In this document: one piece after another, positions 23,930-35,811 of the stretch | Numbering within the stretch: position 1 is the first letter of the stretch | How the letters are laid out: the number at the start of each line of letters is the position of its first letter | Assembly (NCBI GenBank): GCA_038030265.1 | Contig: CM075938.1 | Coordinates: 44,509,189-44,573,188, forward strand | Reading direction: 5' to 3' | DNA: 64,000 nucleotides | From: Corythucha ciliata | Taxonomy: Eukaryota; Arthropoda; Insecta; Hemiptera; Tingidae | The notes under the pieces: model-generated | What the model was told of the DNA's origin: nothing | The model's input: the letters and a program-made list of their open reading frames with translations, nothing else | Database searches by the model: none | Program-made: the position numbers and the translations under genes

Positions 23930-23968
23930 ATCAGAGGGGGGATGAGTCTAGTAGGATGGTTTAGGAAT
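23930..23968 (+). repeat. Dispersed repeat, copy 1
   Basis: GATGAGTCTAGTAGGATGGT followed by TTAGGAAT, preceded by ATGATCAGAGGGG, recurs at 26553-26592 with only a couple of differences. It is bordered by unrelated sequence in each copy. Confidence 0.75.
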
Positions 23969-23984
23969 GTGACAGTTTCGCCGA

Positions 23985-24078
23985 GATTCCAAAATTCCGT
24001 CATCCATTAGAAATAATTTTTTCCCCGTCAGTTACTTTCTCCTCCAGATCGGGAAATCCGTCAAAATGGCAACACCGA
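23985..24078 (-). mobile_element. hAT-like terminus, minus orientation
   Basis: Read on the minus strand this starts CGGTGTTGCCATTTTGACGG and continues ATTTCCCGATC, with further stretches (CTGACGGGGAAAAAATT, GGATGACGG) shared with a plus-strand copy at 43481-43585. The pair shows a dispersed element end of the CAGCGTTGCCA type. Confidence 0.5.
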
Positions 24079-27000
24079 CCCGCTCTACACCCGGTCCCAC
24101 CATTTTTTCTGACCATTTTCCCCTGCTTTCATTCCAAGTTGAGATCAGTCTCTCCGGGATTAAAGTTTTGCCCCCCCCTCCATTTTTTGTATTTATTGGA
24201 AAAATAATCGCTCTTCCAAGTTTTTTGGTTATTCTTGCCTCGGCGAGGTTCAGAAATGGCTTGTAGAGCCAGGCAGAGCCCTGCTCTTGCAGTACAGCAA
24301 CTCTGGCAATTGAACTTTTGATAGTTTACTTAGCTCCTCGTTGATCTCAGCGAATTGTCCTTGAAGACGTGAATGAGATACATACGTAGCTTTGTCTTCA
24401 CCGTCTTCTTGTGAACAGACAAGAGCCTTTGCCAGGTTTCATGGGAAGTATTACAAGTCGTAATTTGTTATATTTTAAAGAGAAAGCTAACTGAAGATGA
24501 TCATGTATAGGGTGGATACCGGTTATTATCACCATAATAAAAGTGGCGAGACGGAATAACTTGGATTCTGGTCTGGTTCTATCAAACTCTGGTTCCACAC
24601 CAACCACCACGTGTGATAACCACGGCTTGATATGTTGAATTCTTTGATTTTCTTTTCTCTAAAGCATATTGGTAAAAAATAACGTAAGACTGAGTATAGG
24701 GAAACTGACGTCAACCCTGATTTGTGTGCGTATGCCTTTTTTGAATAATTGGATTGGAGGATTTCCCGTTGTTTATTATTATTTTATTTATTTAGGGTTT
24801 TGTCATGAAAATGCGAAACTTTCTCACTAGGAACTTTCTAGATTCATTAGTATTTTGAGATAAAAAACAATGTATTCGATTAGGCTGTTCAATTTTCCTT
24901 AGGTAGGTGTTCCTAAAGCCCCCAAAGGAACAAATCTATACCAGATTAGCTGGTAATCATGTCTGTCCGAGATGGATTAAGTTTATATTTACCGCTGACG
25001 TGAAAAGCTGCCAGTCCCCCGGCATCCTTTCCTTGCAACCACCACTGAAGTGCTTCACAAGACCCCGCCCTCCATGATAAGCTATTGAATACCTCTCAAA
25101 GCCAGGATCACTCTCTCGCTTTTCTTCTTCTTCATCTTCTTCAACCACAAAACCACATCTTTCTCAAAACGAAAACCCCTCAGCCAGTTCATTCGCTGGT
25201 CTCAGACATGCCGGTAAAATTGATGCGAGAGGATCTCTGTTTGTATGAATAATATCCTCGTCTCACCATCTATTTGGTATTCCTTGAGAATGCTGGATAA
25301 TAAGAAGTTGCTGTAGAAGTCTGACCGTTGCTCAAAGGACGGGGGTGAGTGAGAGAGAATCTGTTCAAAGGTTGTGCCACAGACTCCGCTCATGCACGGC
25401 TTATTAATGTAAATCTTGTTGGATTTGGAATGGATTTCTCCGCTGAAACGCACAATTTAATAAGCTCGGATCTTGTTTAATGCAACGTTTCTTCGAGGGT
25501 TCATTCATCATTCTTCTTCCGTTTCACTATTGCGCAATGATGGGAAATGCACCGCTTAACTATACCTTAATCAGTTAACTGACGTTATTAAAATAATACC
25601 CGAAAGTTGTAGAATGTCCCTTTTAGTTTGCAATCGCACGTTTAAAGCAATATGTGTTCAAAAACACTTTCTCTCAAAAGTCGGTGGAGAGTATTAGAAC
25701 AGTCCTGGACTTCAACCATTTCCTAACGGAGGAGAATTCTGTCAATAATCTGACAAAACAAAACATTGATAACTTTGTTATTCATGCCAGCAAAAAGTTA
25801 TTTGAAACAGCGAGGCAAGTTTTTTCTTTGTTTTTTCGTTTTAAAAGTTTAAATAACGTTCGACCTGTTCACCAGGTTCTGTTCCCTTCTCTTTCCAATG
25901 CGCTGTGAAAAGTATCTTGCTGAAAATGTTCTGTTTTGTTCAAACGTTTCAATTGAACTGGCTGTCATTTTAAAAGCAAACGCTCAGTCGGAATACATTC
26001 TCAAGCCAATACAAAAAGTTACTCGTGGGCTTATACCCCTTTCCTCCTCTTTTACATCAGTTCAACGTGTTCTGTAATTTTCACCCCCCCCCCCTGCCGT
26101 TTAAACTATCAAGATTTATTTCTTGAAGGAAAAAGGCTCAACCCTTAAACCACCTCTGCCCTCCTTCTGAAATCATCACTCGTTAAACTTATTTTCAACA
26201 ATGGGGATTTTCTTCGAACATCCAACTTGGAAGTTCTTCTTCTCAATTTTTAATTGAAGTTGATCACAGCGTAAAGCTCAGATTCCACTTTATCCTTTTC
26301 GCTTCCAAACTCTCTCAATCAACGTTTCTTCTTCCTTCACTCGGTAAATGCAAGTACATATGTACCTACCTATATTCTTAAATTACGGCGCTAATAATAA
26401 TTTAATCCGGCCCTCGCCAATCGCCCAGCAACACAGTTATCGGCATTTTGAAGATATATCCCGTCGAAATGGTGTTCGCCTGTATATTTCATCGTCTCCC
26501 CCCCCCCCCATTCAATTCCAAAGTTTAAGAACGGGGAGATCTAGTTTAAAATATGATCCGAGGGGGATGAGTCTAGTAGGATGGTTTAGGAATATTGCTT
26601 GACGTGGTGAGAGGGGATTATGATGAGTATAGGAAAGGGTTGAAGGACAAGAGAATGTTTTGTGCAGCCGCCCTTCCCTTAGCCAACCATCCATCCCTAA
26701 GACGAACCCCCGGATTGAGGCTTCTCTCTCGCTCTTTTCCCGAAGGGAGCTCGGACATACCGACTACCGAGAAGAGGGAAATAATTTTGTTACAAGAATC
26801 CAATACCCCCTCCCCCGCCTTGCATGAGCTTCCAGTAAATCTCGTTATTCAGGTCATGGCTCCTGTTCACCAGAGCAGGAAAATGAAATGGCGAAAAGAG
26901 TTTGAGCGAATCGAAATGAAATACATATTTATGGGGCTCGGGGGGAATAGTTTATGAAAAAAATATTTTTCCCTTTGTTCTCCAGAAGGATCCACGAACC

Positions 27001-27275
27001 TTGCAGTGTCTGAAAATAGATAGTTCCTGTCGATGTTTTAATTATTGTATTAACCCTTGCAATAACGTAGGGGGCGCCATTGACATTTTTGGCCGGGGGG
27101 TTTGAAAAAATTAACATGTAAGTCCATAAGTTTCTTTCAGCACGAACAAGACGGGCCGCAGTTCTCATTTCAGCATGGTCTAGGGCTAGGGAATCGGGAG
27201 GAGGGGGGAATTCGGAGTCATCTCCCTCTTTTCTTTGGCCTCCGATGGATATAGAATCTACTGATTTTACTCCCT
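24079..27275. other. Mostly unique DNA, nothing firmly recognised
   Basis: This contains (TTC)n around 25118-25140, C-runs near 26085 and 26501, and the second copy of the 23930 repeat. An 84-codon frame (25654-25908) has a protein-like composition (SVESIRTVLDFNHFLTEENS), reminiscent of linker regions before retroelement reverse transcriptases, but no diagnostic motif is present. A 120-codon frame (26595-26957) is not recognised either. Confidence 0.4.
26553..26592 (+). repeat. Dispersed repeat, copy 2
   Basis: Nearly identical to 23930-23968 (GATGAGTCTAGTAGGATGGT block). Both copies are followed by GGAAT, after which they diverge. Confidence 0.75.
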
Positions 27276-27279
27276 TTTA

Positions 27280-27475
27280 ACCCCGATTTCGTGGATTTTG
27301 CGAAATCATTCGAAGATATCGATTTTGTTAGGTTCACTATTTCCAACCCTGAATTTTAATGTTTTGGAACTCACACCACCCAATTTCGCCGGTTTTGCTC
27401 CACGAAAAGCCAATTTCACAGGGTAGACCACATAAAAAACAAATTTCGTGTGATTTACCCACGGAGGTAGGAACA
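27280..27475 (+). repeat. Variant A array, short
   Basis: About six diverged units with AATTTCG(C/T)(G/C)GGTTTTGCTC and (C)AAAAAACCAATTTC boxes. Confidence 0.65.
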
Positions 27476-27534
27476 AGTGGAGGGAGTGAAACGCATTTTT
27501 CTTGAATCCGGGCGCCATTACTACACAACATCTG

Positions 27535-27811
27535 GGGGCCTATTCTCTAAAGGCCCGTTCACAAGCTCTATGTTTGTGTTGTGTGGTGTCTATGCAACCT
27601 ATAAAAATGCTTTATTTTTCGAGGGATTAAATTTGTTTGGCTGCACAGACTCCACAGAACGTAAACATAGAGCTTGTGAACGGGCCTTAACAACAAGCAA
27701 TATTTTTTTCGCCAGCCATGTGTCTATTTCATTCATTTGTTTGAAGAAACTTAATGAAATAAACATATGACTGCGAAAAAGTTATTGCTTCGGAGTTAGA
27801 GAATAGGCCCC
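27535..27811. mobile_element. MITE with CTG duplication, outer element
   Basis: Terminal inverted repeats GGGGCCTATTCTCTAA (27535-27550) and TTAGAGAATAGGCCCC (27796-27811) are perfect. CTG flanks both sides (27532-27534 and 27812-27814). The element is interrupted by a second MITE inserted directly after the left TIR. PIF/Harbinger-like by duplication length and terminus. Confidence 0.75.
27551..27687. mobile_element. 137-bp MITE nested in the 27535-27811 element
   Basis: A perfect 25-bp terminal inverted repeat starts AGGCCCGTTCACAAGCTCTA (27551-27570) and is mirrored at 27663-27687. TAA flanks both ends (27548-27550 and 27688-27690), the classic TWA-type duplication of PIF/Harbinger elements. 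The perfection of the TIR implies recent insertion or strong constraint. A 97-codon frame crosses it but is not a gene. Confidence 0.88.
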
Positions 27812-27999
27812 CTGTTTATCTGGTCTCACCCAACAAAAACGTTGACTATATGATTAGCGATTTGATTTGATTAGCGATCAACCTCCCTCCCGTCCTCTCT
27901 AGGTGAATGATAACAGTAGGTGTGTAATGGCGGAAAAACCGGCTTCACACTTTTCTACAATAAAAAAGTCTTTCTCTCTCTCTCCACTTGTTCCTATCT

Positions 28000-29680
28000 C
28001 CATGGGTTTACCCATTCAATTCCGATTGTTTGGCATTTTCAAAGTCCAAACACTTCACAGATTTGACACTCACAGAGCCCGATATCGCGTTTTTGACCAA
28101 TTCAATCACGAAAATGTCGCCTGTAACCTCAAAAAGCAATTTGCCGTTTGTCTCTTACTAAAACCGAAGTTTGAAGATCTGGCACGCCAGAAACCGATTT
28201 TCTGGGGTTGGTTCCCCCCCCCCCAAAAAAAACAATTTCACAGGATTTAAACTTTTTTCCTATAAGTGAGATTAATAGCACGTTGGTTCATTTTAGATAT
28301 TCGCGACTCTGGTTTCTGACAAAAAACAAAATTAAAAAAAAAACAAAATTGGTTGCCTTCTTAAAAACCAATTTCGCCGGGCTATGACTCACGCTAAAAA
28401 GCAATTGTGCTGCCTCAAAGACCAAATTTTGCGCGGTGCACGCTCAAAAAGCCGTTTCGTGGGTTTCCATTAGCCATTTAATTTCAGAGGTCTGGGCTAT
28501 TTTCAAAGACATAATTTCGCTGGGTTCGCCCATTCAAAACCAGTTTTGCGAAGCTCTCAAGCCCAAAAAATGAATTTGCAAGTGTTAAGAACCAAATATC
28601 GCGCTGCAGACCCATTTGAAAAGCAATTCGTCGGCTCATTAAAAACCAATTTCGTGGGGCTGGCTCTCTGAAAAAAACAAAATTTAAGGTGGTGGGGTAC
28701 CATAAAAACAGAATTTCGTGGAATTGGCTCGTTAAAAACTAGCATCGTGGGGTAGATTCCAACAAAAAAAGGTATTCAGGACCTTTTGGTGCTACAAAAA
28801 CTCAATTTCGCGCTGTTGACCAATTCACAAAGTAATTTCACGGATCTGCGATTCTTTGAAAAAACGAAATTTCACCCAGGGTTGGCCCAGTCAAACCAAT
28901 TTAGTGGGATTAGCTCATCCAAAGAAACAATAAATAACAACTACAAAAACAATATTGAGCGTTTGGACCACTAATAATCAAAATTGACGCGTTCGACTCC
29001 TTCAAAAACAAAATTTCGTGGGATTGGCTAATTGTAAACGAATTTCGTGCTGCTAGCTCATTCGTCGAGCTGGCTAGTTGAAAACAAATTTCGCTGGCTC
29101 GCCCGAACTTGCCATTTTGTGGCTGATTATCCTCTACAGCTCGCAACTCTAAAACTTGCCATGCTGCCCTCCTCAAACCTCAATTTAGAGGCTATTTATT
29201 CATTGACTTGACACTTCCAAATTCCGGTTATGTTAATCTCAAAACTTGCATGTAGTGGCTACCCCCCCCCCCAACCGTAATTTCGTGGTGAGCATCATGA
29301 GTAACTTACAATGTCGAGGCGTGGAACTCCCAATTGCACTGCCGCTGATTATTCAATCCCAGAAAGCAGAAATTTGTGGATATTGCACCCAGGGAACAGC
29401 ATGCAATTTACCGTCTAATTATCCAACGAAATATTCGATTTTATGGCTATTTGTCGTTGGAAATTTGCAGTTTCTGCCTTTTATCCTTCGAACCTTACAA
29501 TGACGTGGCTGGTTAGCCCTAAAACTTTAATCTCGAAACTCGCAATTTCGCGGCTGGTTATTCACTGAGACTCTCAATTGCGTTGTCTGCGTAGCCCTGC
29601 ATCTTCAATTTTGTGGCTATACTAATCCCCTGGAACTTCAAATTACATCTCCTTGCATCACTCAAAACTTGTGACTCACG
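28000..29680 (+). repeat. Large variant A array grading into variant C
   Basis: Units of 29-31 bp such as CAATTTCGTGGGATTGGCTC followed by (A)TTAAAAACC run to about 29120. From about 29260 the units change to CTCGAAACTCGCAATTTCGC followed by GGCTGGTTATT, closer to variant C. A C-run at 28216 is followed by AAAAAAAC; further C-runs lie at 29271 and 29706. Confidence 0.75.
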
Positions 29681-29709
29681 GCTGCTCCGCTCGAGTTCAA
29701 CCCCTCCCC

Positions 29710-32191
29710 CCCCCCACACATACACAACCCATCACCCTTGTGTAGAAGCCCCTGGTGAAACACGACTGTGAGATCAATGCTGGACAAACAAGAGTGTAGG
29801 CTTCTTCCTGCTTCCTTAGGAGAAACAATAATTTGATATCTTATAGCGCCTCTCATAAATCGTGAATTTATCTATCGGAGACGAGCAGTTTTGGCACGAT
29901 CTCTTGCTGGACAAAAAAGTTTCACCCGATGGGATCGTCCCCGATCCAAAACCATCCTGAAGGCGACGATGATGTAGTGTGGTAAGGCTAATTTGTTCAT
30001 TTTTTAAACCAAATTATTGCCTAGTAGGTATATCTTAATTTAATATTATTATAAAAATAGTTTGTTAAAATTTCTTAGGTATTACTTATTTTTGTTGTAA
30101 GTTTTTCCATAAAAACTGAGTTCACAGGCTCTTTCTTTGTACCGGGTGCCTAGAAAAGGAGTTATATAGCGCAGCGTAAAAATTAGGTCACGTATAGCAT
30201 TTAGAATCTGTTCGTTTTTAATGTTTTGGTTCTGAAATTGAGCTGGGATGATCCGAACATTCATCGAAAATCAAATCCTTTCCACCAACTTGTTTTTCCT
30301 CAACGCAGTCGAAACTTCAAAGCCATCGTTGAATCATTTCATCATTTCAGTACGCCTTGTTGTCCTTCCATTTCCCCGCTCTCACCGACCATCCGTCCGA
30401 GGATAAGTGAGTCTATAATTTTCCTCAGAATTTGCCGTGAATTAGGTCAGGACTTTCAGAGGTCCTATTATCTTGTATTTCTGTTATTGTTGAAAAATGA
30501 TAACTCGGAATTATCTGGCGCAACGGGAAGGGGATAAATCAGTTGAATTGCGCCCTTGAACGGGCTCCGTACCTTTCTCATAGTTTGAAGAACACAAATG
30601 TGGCATAGATTATGTTGGTACATACTTGGTACAAGCTAAAGATTTCCACAGTTTTCCCACTATTGCAAACAACAGCGCTGCATGATTTATGCAAAAGGCG
30701 GATATAGTTAATTCTTCGCGTATTTCAACGTTGAACCAAGTACAGTAATGAGTCGACAGCTTATTCTGTTGTGCGGGTTTCTTGCCTATCTGTGTCGATT
30801 TCGATTGAACTGCGCACACCCCGTGAATCTCCTTATTTTCTGTTTATATTTTGCCCAAGTTTGCCACGCAACTAACTAGAATAAAGACGATTCATCCATT
30901 TTTTCGTGTAAAAAGAGAGGGATTTCCACAAAAAAAAACTCCAGTGACTGAAAGAATTATGACAAGTCAAACAAGTTGTGATTGAAAGTGGGAAGAAGTA
31001 AAAGTTTGACTAGGCATTCCGCCCGCTTGGTGTGACATCGCCGATGACATTAGTTTGTCTGTATTGGGAAAGATCGGCATTTTAATCTCGTTATTCTTTT
31101 CCCCGGAAATACGTGACAGTACTGACAACAATCCGGAAAGAAATGTTTTTTCAAGGGGCTTTGAAACCGGCGTATTGAGTTTTATTCTCGGTGGTTGGAA
31201 TTGTCAGTTGTCGCCGTTGCCTGTCCTTTGTATATGTGTAGGTACATATAATTTTATATTAATATAATCGCGGAATTGATTCTGAAATGGCATATTCTCC
31301 TTGAAGTAGAAAATAGGTGCAAGAGTCAAGCGGCAATCCCTTCAGAAGCGACACCATCGTTGTTCCTAAAAACAATAAACGAATCCTCAAAAATCTCAAT
31401 CCAAGGTTGTTAGGATAACTCTCCTCCTTCTTTTCCTGACTTAGGCTTTTACTAGTAACCGCTTAGCAATATTTCGACTAATCGTTTAGTAATTAGTGAA
31501 TCTTCCTCCCACAGCTCATGACAGTTTGAAGTGAAAGTCGAAACTTATTATAATTTTTTGCGGTGTCTTACGACCGTTGCAAGAAGCTTTTGAATACTTA
31601 TGATGACTCATCAAGAGCCTTATCTTTTCCGGGGGTTATTATTATAAGAGGGGGGTGGGGTGGGTGGGTGGATCCGTTGCATGAGGGGGATCTGAGGTGA
31701 CATTACCTTCCATTTTTATGAAAAGTTGCATCACCCCTTTTTTCAACTTGGGGAAAAAGAAAAAAAAAAATGCTCATTCAAAATGAGTAGAATACGAAAT
31801 ACGCTTAATTTTAGATTACAACTTTATGTTTCAAACTTGATGCAACCGACTACACAATTTTTCCAGCCTCTCAATGTTACTATTATTTTATTACCAACAA
31901 TTCGAGCTCAAAACAGTAAAGGACTTCTCATTTTGGCTTCTTCCTCTCATTCGCCCTGCCACAAAGCAAATAATGAACTTGTAGGACTCCCTTTCACTAT
32001 TCAACCGTTTAATTTTTGCCTTTTGTTGCACATCCAGACAATGACTTTTTGTGTGCGTGGTTCTGATTAAAAACTTAATCATGCTTTTTAAACTCTCCCT
32101 GGAATTGATTTTTTTTAATTACTAAAAAAAAGTTGGAGAATAGCTGTATTGTAATAACCAGCCAGAGACAGTAAAAGCTCGAGTTTTTATG

Positions 32192-32193
<2 letters not shown>
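29710..32193. other. Unique AT-rich DNA, nothing recognised
   Basis: The longest frames are 103 codons (30226-30537) and 114 codons (31726-32070). Neither contains a motif I recognise. Possible intron. Confidence 0.45.

Positions 32194-32227
<34 letters not shown>
32194..32227. repeat. Poly-A tract, 34 nt
   Basis: Uninterrupted A-run after TTTTTATGCT. No retrocopy body recognised. Confidence 0.9.
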
Positions 32228-32229
<2 letters not shown>

Positions 32230-32489
32230 GCTACCGCTATGAGAACTTGATGCACTTTATGAGGAAGCAACATTAAATTTTGACGACTATGAAAAGATTA
32301 CCTCGCAAATAATAATTAAAAAACAAAAGTAATAAATTGATGGGTTGGTGTACTTGGGCAATTTGTCCGTGTAACCGTACATTGTCGGCCTGGTACATCC
32401 ACGCCCGTTCTGCCAAATTGAAGTGTATTTTCGGAGGGGTTGGGTTTGAATTTATTTAATCTTCGCCTATTATTTAATTAAGCCTTAAA

Positions 32490-33640
32490 TTAAATGAATT
32501 ATTTAATGCAGCCATCTATCACGCAGATTTTCTGTCCAAAACCTGACAAGTTTGCCCCTGTAAGTGATAAATTCGCGAATATTAAGTTTTTGAGAGCAAA
32601 AATGGCGAACTATGTATTTGAACGAGCCAAATCCGTGAATTTGCCTTCGGAAGACCCAAATTTGTATTTCGAATCAGCGAAATTTATTCCAAAAAGAACT
32701 AAGGTCACAGAGTTTGGTTCTTGAAAGAATGAAAATTACACAAAATTAGGTTTTGAAACAGCCAATATTCGTGAAGTTGGAGTTTGAAAGAGCAAAAATC
32801 GCCGGTGAAATTGGGGAGGAAACAGCCAACAAAATTTTGTTTTTTCGATGTTACTTTTTCAAATTGGCCGAAACTGTGCAACTGTGGCTTTCAGAAAGAG
32901 CCAAACCCACGAAATTTGGCTTGTGAAATTGGGGGGTTCAAAGGAGCCAAATTCGCAAAATTAGGTTTTGAAAGAGCCAAATTCATTGTCTGAATTAGCC
33001 AAACCTTCAAAACTGTTTTTAGTGAACCATTAAATTTGGGATTTGATAGCGTTATAATAATCGGTATAATTGGGGTGCTACATAACAAAAATCCCTGAAA
33101 TTTAATTTTCAAGTTCCAAATTTCAAACTTTTGGCTATGTTAAGGTGCGTTTACACTGAAGTGTCGCGCACAAAAATTTCCTTGGTGTAAACACAATCTT
33201 CCACAAATTTTATCAGAATTTGTACAGAATTTATGTCAAGAAATAAGTGAAGCTACATAAATGTCAGACACTTCAGTGTAAACGCACCTTTAGAGTGAAC
33301 ATCTCCTGCGAAATTGTGATTTTATAAAGCCCAAATCACGAAATTTGGTTTTTGTCGATTGTTTTTCACCAAATTAGATTTTTGAATCTGCGAAACTGAT
33401 TTTATAAAGAGCTAAAGAGAGCCCCGACATTGTGTTTTTGAACCGCCAAAAATCTTCGTAATTTGGGTTTTAGAGGAGCCAAGTCCACCAAAATTGAGTT
33501 CTAAAAGTGCGAAAGTGCGTAAAATTGGTGTTTGTCAGTGTAAAAATGACGATTTTGTAAAAATGCCAAACACGCACGATTGGTTTTGAATCAAATTGTG
33601 AGCCAAATTGTCTGGTTTGTTGGTCTAATGTTTTGCATTG
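32490..33640 (-). repeat. Variant A array, reverse orientation
   Basis: Units read GAAATTTGGCTTTTGAAAGA followed by GCCAAATTC, the reverse complement of variant A, spaced about 29-31 bp. The array is interrupted by a MITE at 33143-33289. Confidence 0.75.
33143..33289. mobile_element. 147-bp MITE with perfect TIRs and TTA duplication
   Basis: TIR AGGTGCGTTTACACTGAAGT plus GTC (33143-33165) is mirrored perfectly at 33267-33289. TTA flanks both sides (33140-33142 and 33290-33292). It inserted into the variant A array. PIF/Harbinger-like, non-coding. Confidence 0.9.
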
Positions 33641-33659
33641 AGGGGTGAATTTCGGATTT

Positions 33660-34555
33660 TTGAGTGAAATGGAGGCTTGTGGTTTCCGAGGAAATTGTGG
33701 CCACCCCTAAGGTTTAAACAATTTGTGGATAGAAGGTTTTTAAGAGTACGAGTATAGAAGTGCCTTATAAATTTCGGGATTGTGTCTCTGTAGCGCCAAG
33801 ACCCAAGGATCTAACCCTGTTTTTCACGGTAATCCACTTTACTTACCTACTGGGGACCATTAGGAAGTAAAGGGGTGTGTTGATAGTGGATGCAAGGGAT
33901 GGGATTCGGTGGAGGGGTGAGAAAAAGGATTTGCGTCTTTCACAGTCGCCCCCGCTATAGTCATCTCGAAAACAAGAGCTCATTAAACCTACCCACCCAC
34001 CCCCTTGGCTTCCCCATCTTCTCATCACCCTTGAATACAATTCACGTACTCACGAGACATTTCCACTTTCTTTCTGCCATTATATACCCCCTCACCACCA
34101 CTTCCCACGAGCAACGGAGATTTTTTCCTCCTATTTAGATCAAGGTGAAAACTGTATAAATGGTTATGGGAGGAGAAGCCCTTTTCTTCTGTTGTCTTCT
34201 CTTTTATACGTTATTCCTTTTTACCGAAGAAAATAAATTGTGTTACTTATTTTTGAACAAGGCCTTCAAAATAATAAATAAATAAAATAGGTTGGTAAAA
34301 AGGTTTTGCATCAAGGTTTCTCCCTGTTTTCCTTCCATATGCCTGTGCGCCATTGAATTTTTTCCTGTTCACTTATTCTTTTACTCTCCCTTTGTGCCTT
34401 TCATAACGAACGCCATGTTACAATTCCAGATAATGTTAAGAATACTGATGAATAGGAAATTGAAACTGAATTGGGTTGCTTATCTCAGTTTCTACCGGGC
34501 AAAAAAAAAGAAAAGAAAATTCATTAATATTTTATTTTTAGGGTTTTGGCTTTTT
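33660..34555. other. Non-coding, nothing recognised
   Basis: Frames of 82 codons (33890-34138) and 119 codons (34292-34651) are without recognisable domains; the second overlaps the antisense side of the Penelope-like remnant. Confidence 0.4.
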
Positions 34556-34559
34556 TCTT

Positions 34560-35080
34560 CATCTACTTCTTCGTTTCCTGAGCTTTCGCCTTCTTGTGCT
34601 GAAGGCATCGTCAGAGAACTTTTTGGGGTTTTTCATAATTTGAAATCATAGACATCCTTAATCTCTGTTGAAGTTTTCTTTTTTCTTTATTTCGATGGCT
34701 TCTCGAATTGTTCATTTCTTCCACGAACTTGCTATTGCCAGAATGTTGGTATCTTGAGATTTGATGATGTGTGATTGTCCGCTATACATGTGTTAGCTAT
34801 TGCTGATTTTTCAATATTGCGGTGTTCTACGGCTGACATGTGTTCTTTCATTCTTGTTTTGACGTTTCGAAGAGTTTCACCAATGTAAGATTTGTTTACA
34901 GCCGCATGGTATTTCGTAGACGCATGGGAATTCGAGTTTTCTTTCATCTTTGACATTTCTGAGGAAGCGATTTATTTTTCTTGATGGTTTGAATGTTGAT
35001 CTGATTATGCACTTGTTGAGGAATCTTGCTATTTTGTTTCAAGTCCCTTCGACGAATGATAGCACCACGTTTTCTTCAGT
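34560..35080 (-). pseudogene. Penelope-like element, GIY-YIG endonuclease end
   Basis: Read on the minus strand, this is the C-terminal part of a Penelope-like retroelement polyprotein: a linker with KIARFLNKCIIRSTFKP, then VYEIPCGC, then the endonuclease signature KSYIGETLRNVKTRMKEH. A region resembling the family's REAIEI…NFNRD tail follows. The GIY-YIG nuclease nicks DNA to prime reverse transcription. The copy is dead: a TGA interrupts the linker (near 35050), a frameshift separates CGC from the YIG motif (near 34900), and more stops follow the tail. The reverse transcriptase part is absent, as expected for 5' truncation. The longest intact piece is 74 codons (34732-34956). Confidence 0.85.
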
Positions 35081-35179
35081 ATCTTTATTCAGTATCAGTA
35101 TTGGTATCTTTGAAGTCTACCGCCTCTATGGGCCGTAACGAGGAATTATCCATGAATAAGGGGCATGATCGCTCACCCG

Positions 35180-35650
35180 GAATTTGTTCCTTCGATGGCT
35201 AGATTTTGCATTTGGCACCTAAAGAAAAGAAGTAGGGAGTTGGCTCCAACCCCCCCCCCCAACCTCCCCAAAATTTTGCGGATTTGGCACTCACAGAACC
35301 TACACTTTCGTGACTTTTGCACACTCATAAAACAAATTTCGCAGAATTGACTCCCAAAAAACTGACTCTTGACTCTTGAATTGACTCTTTCAGAAAAGCA
35401 ACTTTACGGGTTTTGGTCCTAAAAAAGCAATTCCGCTGGTTTAGCTCTTCCGAAGTCCTAATTTCGAGGTTTTGGCACTTACAAAACGCAATTTCGGGTG
35501 TTTAGCACCTACAGAACACAATTTCGTAGTTTTGAATAATTCAAAAACCTATTTCACCAACTTAACCTAAAAAAAAAAAAATTTCTGTCGGTTTTGGCGC
35601 TTTCAAAAATCAAATTTCGCGGGTTTGGCCTTTGACTCCCTTTAAAGCCA
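35180..35650 (+). repeat. Variant A array
   Basis: Diverged units with AATTTCG(C/T/G)GGTTTTGGCAC and TACAAAACGCAATTTC boxes. A C-run is at 35251 and an A-run near 35569. Confidence 0.7.
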
Positions 35651-35811
35651 ACTTCCCTTACGTCGTAACATCGGTCTCTTGGACCGCTAGTGGAAATGGT
35701 GAGGGGTGGTAAAGGGGTAGAGACTCTTCCCAACACACTGACCCCTCAGTACCCTCTCAGCTATTCATCGGGACTCCAGATCGTAAAGTACTTTCATTCC
35801 TTTACCTCCAT

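Noticed and set aside
25654..25908. Fragment of a LINE linker region
   Set aside because: Only a vague compositional resemblance; no endonuclease or RT motif on either side.
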